Source of the DNA: DAOSVX01 sp035379765
GTDB lineage: Bacteria > Bacillota_I > Bacilli_A > RF39 > UBA660
Assembly (NCBI GenBank): GCA_035379765.1
Contig: DAOSVX010000035.1
Coordinates: forward strand, 1 to 7,238
Length of the DNA: 7,238 nucleotides
Direction of reading: 5' to 3'
Shown here one piece after another: positions 5,971-7,238 of the stretch. The notes under the pieces are model-generated. The model ran no database searches, had not been told where the DNA came from, and was given only the letters and a program-made list of their open reading frames with translations. The position numbers were made by a program, and so were the translations under genes. Each line of letters opens with the position of its first letter. Within the stretch, counting starts at the first letter, position 1.

Positions 5971-7102
5971 AATATAAAGCTGTTTTTCCTGTTAATACAA
6001 GTTGTTTAATTATATTTTTTCTTGTATTACTACCTGTCATATAAGCATCATATGTTCCTTGTTCAATTATAGCTGTATATGCATCCATAAGTTGTACCAT
6101 TTCTTCATATAAACTGCTTCCCTGCAGAATATCTTCTAGTGCTTTGTTTGATAAATCTACGGGACTATATTCTAAAGAATCTCTTTCTATTTCTCCGATA
6201 GATAATTCGGCTATATATATAAGTCTTAATTGATATTGAATATCAGAAATTATTATCATTTTTATGCCAGGATGGCAATTATTAAAGCTTGTTAATTTTT
6301 GACCATTAAATTCAATGCTGATATTTTCATTTAAATAAAAACTTTCTACGAATTTTTGATATATTACAGCTTGTTTTTTAAAGGCTTCCCAGTCTGTACC
6401 AATTGTATTGTACATTTCTTTATATACTTCTTCTAAAGCTAACAACAAGTCCAAACCAACATAAATTTTTTTATCTTCATCTAAAACTGAAAATATTTCT
6501 GAATCTACTGGGAAGTCTGGTTTTTCCCCAGCCCCATCTATCAAAATTGACCCTATATCCATTAAAAAGGTTCCGGTATAATCCATTAAGAAGTTACTCA
6601 TTTCCATATAACAAGCTGATGTGGGACTTATAGCATCAGGATTTGTGCCAGTGTATGTATATTTTTTAAGGCTTACAAATTCCCCTCTTAAATTTCTGAT
6701 CATTTCTAATGTTGATTCTTCATCTTGTTGATATTTTACTGTTCCGATTGCTACAGAACTTGTTTTTTGGTAATACTTTAGAGCCATTTTTTTAATTAGT
6801 TCTTCTTCTTCCTCGGTTGGAATATGTATTTGAAATTCAGGCGTAGGCTCAGGAGTAGATGTAGCTTCTGGTGTTATTTTATCAGCTGGCATAGGAGTAG
6901 GAGTAGTTTTTGTTGAGCTAATAGTAGCTGTTGGGTCAGGATCAGGAGTAGAATTTCCTTCTGCTTCAGCGTGACCACAACCACCTGTTCCTAAAAATAA
7001 AAACGCTGCTGAAACACATAAGAACTTTTTTGTTCTATCTTTTGTTTTTCTAGCAACGTTATTTGGTGTAGCAATACTTCTGCTACTTATTACTTTTCCC
7101 AA
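5969..7102 (-). CDS. Exported or lipid-anchored protein with Thr/Pro-rich stalk, unknown function
   Basis: I do not recognise this protein of about 377 residues. No ATG is available near the 5' end. The chosen start is TTG at 7102-7100, eight bases after the SD AAAGGGGG (7118-7111). An earlier in-frame TTG at 7108 would be only two bases from the SD, which is too close. The N-terminus has an unusually long basic region (about 1-26, with Arg8, Arg18, Lys19, Lys21, Arg23, Lys25, Lys26). A short hydrophobic stretch (27-39) then leads to GTGGC with Cys42. This is a permissive lipobox; alternatively AEA (45-47) could be a signal peptidase I site. Residues 52-88 form a stalk rich in Thr, Pro, Asp, Glu and Ser (TPDPDPT, TPTPMP, TPEPTP), as in cell-surface proteins of Gram-positive bacteria. 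The remaining 285 or so residues look mixed and mostly helical, with no motif I can name and no sorting signal or C-terminal membrane helix. It is convergent with tlyA and has its own promoter, so it is a separate transcription unit. It is probably held at or released from the cell surface. Confidence 0.8.
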   Translation of the reverse strand: MGKVISSRSIATPNNVARKTKDRTKKFLCVSAAFLFLGTGGCGHAEAEGNSTPDPDPTATISSTKTTPTPMPADKITPEATSTPEPTPEFQIHIPTEEEEELIKKMALKYYQKTSSVAIGTVKYQQDEESTLEMIRNLRGEFVSLKKYTYTGTNPDAISPTSACYMEMSNFLMDYTGTFLMDIGSILIDGAGEKPDFPVDSEIFSVLDEDKKIYVGLDLLLALEEVYKEMYNTIGTDWEAFKKQAVIYQKFVESFYLNENISIEFNGQKLTSFNNCHPGIKMIIISDIQYQLRLIYIAELSIGEIERDSLEYSPVDLSNKALEDILQGSSLYEEMVQLMDAYTAIIEQGTYDAYMTGSNTRKNIIKQLVLTGKTALY

Positions 7103-7110
7103 AATCAATT

Positions 7111-7118
7111 CCCCCTTT
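7111..7118 (-). promoter_or_regulatory. Ribosome binding site that decides the TTG start
   Basis: Read on the minus strand this is AAAGGGGG, a close match to the anti-SD with one G-U pair. Eight bases separate it from the TTG at 7102, against two bases from the upstream TTG at 7108. This supports the shorter 377-residue form. Confidence 0.65.
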
Positions 7119-7132
7119 GAATTAACGCAATC

Positions 7133-7161
7133 ATTTTAGCATAAAAAGGGTAAAAAGTCAA
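7133..7161 (-). promoter_or_regulatory. Sigma-A-type promoter for the minus-strand surface protein
   Basis: On the minus strand the -35 box TTGACT (7161-7156) and the -10 box TAAAAT (7138-7133) are 17 bases apart. The -10 is preceded by TGC, giving an extended -10. Transcription would begin near 7126, with a leader of about 24 bases containing the SD and the TTG start. This is one of the best promoter matches in the window. Confidence 0.75.
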
Positions 7162-7206
7162 TTAAGTGTCATGTTGTGTAAGTAAATTGTTAAGGTTGAT
7201 TTTTCT

Positions 7207-7234
7207 TTGAAAAACAAATAGTTAGTGTTATAAT
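7207..7234 (+). promoter_or_regulatory. Strong promoter pointing out of the right edge
   Basis: The -35 box TTGAAA (7207-7212) and a perfect -10 box TATAAT (7229-7234) are 16 bases apart, with the extension TGT at 7226-7228. It faces away from the minus-strand gene and must serve a gene beyond base 7238 that cannot be seen. The two divergent -35 boxes are separated by about 45 bases (7162-7206), enough room for a shared regulator site, although I see no convincing inverted repeat there. Confidence 0.7.
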
Positions 7235-7238
7235 TTCT

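Noticed and set aside
6403..6633. Plus-strand open frame of 76 codons
   Set aside because: It is antisense to the surface protein gene, which has a promoter, SD and terminator. The translation is a low-information Leu/Tyr/Pro-rich string.
1..7238. Mycoplasma-type code, CRISPR array, insertion sequence, tRNA/rRNA or toxin-antitoxin pair
   Set aside because: TGA is used as a stop and TGG for Trp. I saw no regularly spaced repeats, transposase motifs, cloverleaf sequences or paired small genes.

Overview
The window comes from an AT-rich bacterium, about 25-30% GC in most lines by eye. It uses the standard bacterial code: TGG encodes Trp, and TGA ends the ABC ATPase gene, so it is not a Mycoplasma/Spiroplasma-type code. 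Strong purine Shine-Dalgarno (SD) sites, sigma-A-like promoters with extended -10 elements, a lipobox lipoprotein and a Bacillota-type coiled-coil FtsX permease suggest a low-GC Bacillota. An uncultured gut-type Bacilli/Erysipelotrichia/RF39-like or Clostridia lineage would fit, but the exact taxon is an inference.

Layout. Bases 1-101 hold a promoter (TTGAAA-17-TAATAT) for a soluble protein-kinase-fold protein (102-941). After 39 bases carrying an extended -10 promoter comes a tight plus-strand set. It comprises an ABC ATPase of the MacB/LolD/FtsE type (981-1682), a 987-residue FtsX-fold permease starting on GTG inside the ATPase stop (1679-4642), a small lipoprotein (4680-5099) and a TlyA-family rRNA 2'-O-methyltransferase (5147-5935). 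A hairpin with T-runs on both strands (5947-5970) ends this set and also the convergent minus-strand gene. That last gene (5969-7102, TTG start) encodes an unrecognised exported or lipid-anchored protein with a Thr/Pro-rich stalk. It has a clear promoter, and a second strong promoter at 7207-7234 points out of the right edge, so the 7109-7238 spacer is divergent.

How the genes fit together. The ATPase and permease are a complete MacB-superfamily (type VII, mechanotransmission) transporter. Its first ectodomain carries a coiled-coil hairpin of roughly 220 residues that could reach outward into the envelope. The lipoprotein just downstream is a candidate extracytoplasmic partner, and the kinase just upstream is a candidate regulator; both links rest on position only. 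TlyA is probably a co-transcribed housekeeping gene. No CRISPR array, insertion sequence, tRNA or rRNA was seen. No clearly new system can be demonstrated. The least explained parts are the orphan kinase-fold protein, the coiled-coil permease with its lipoprotein, and the stalked surface protein.
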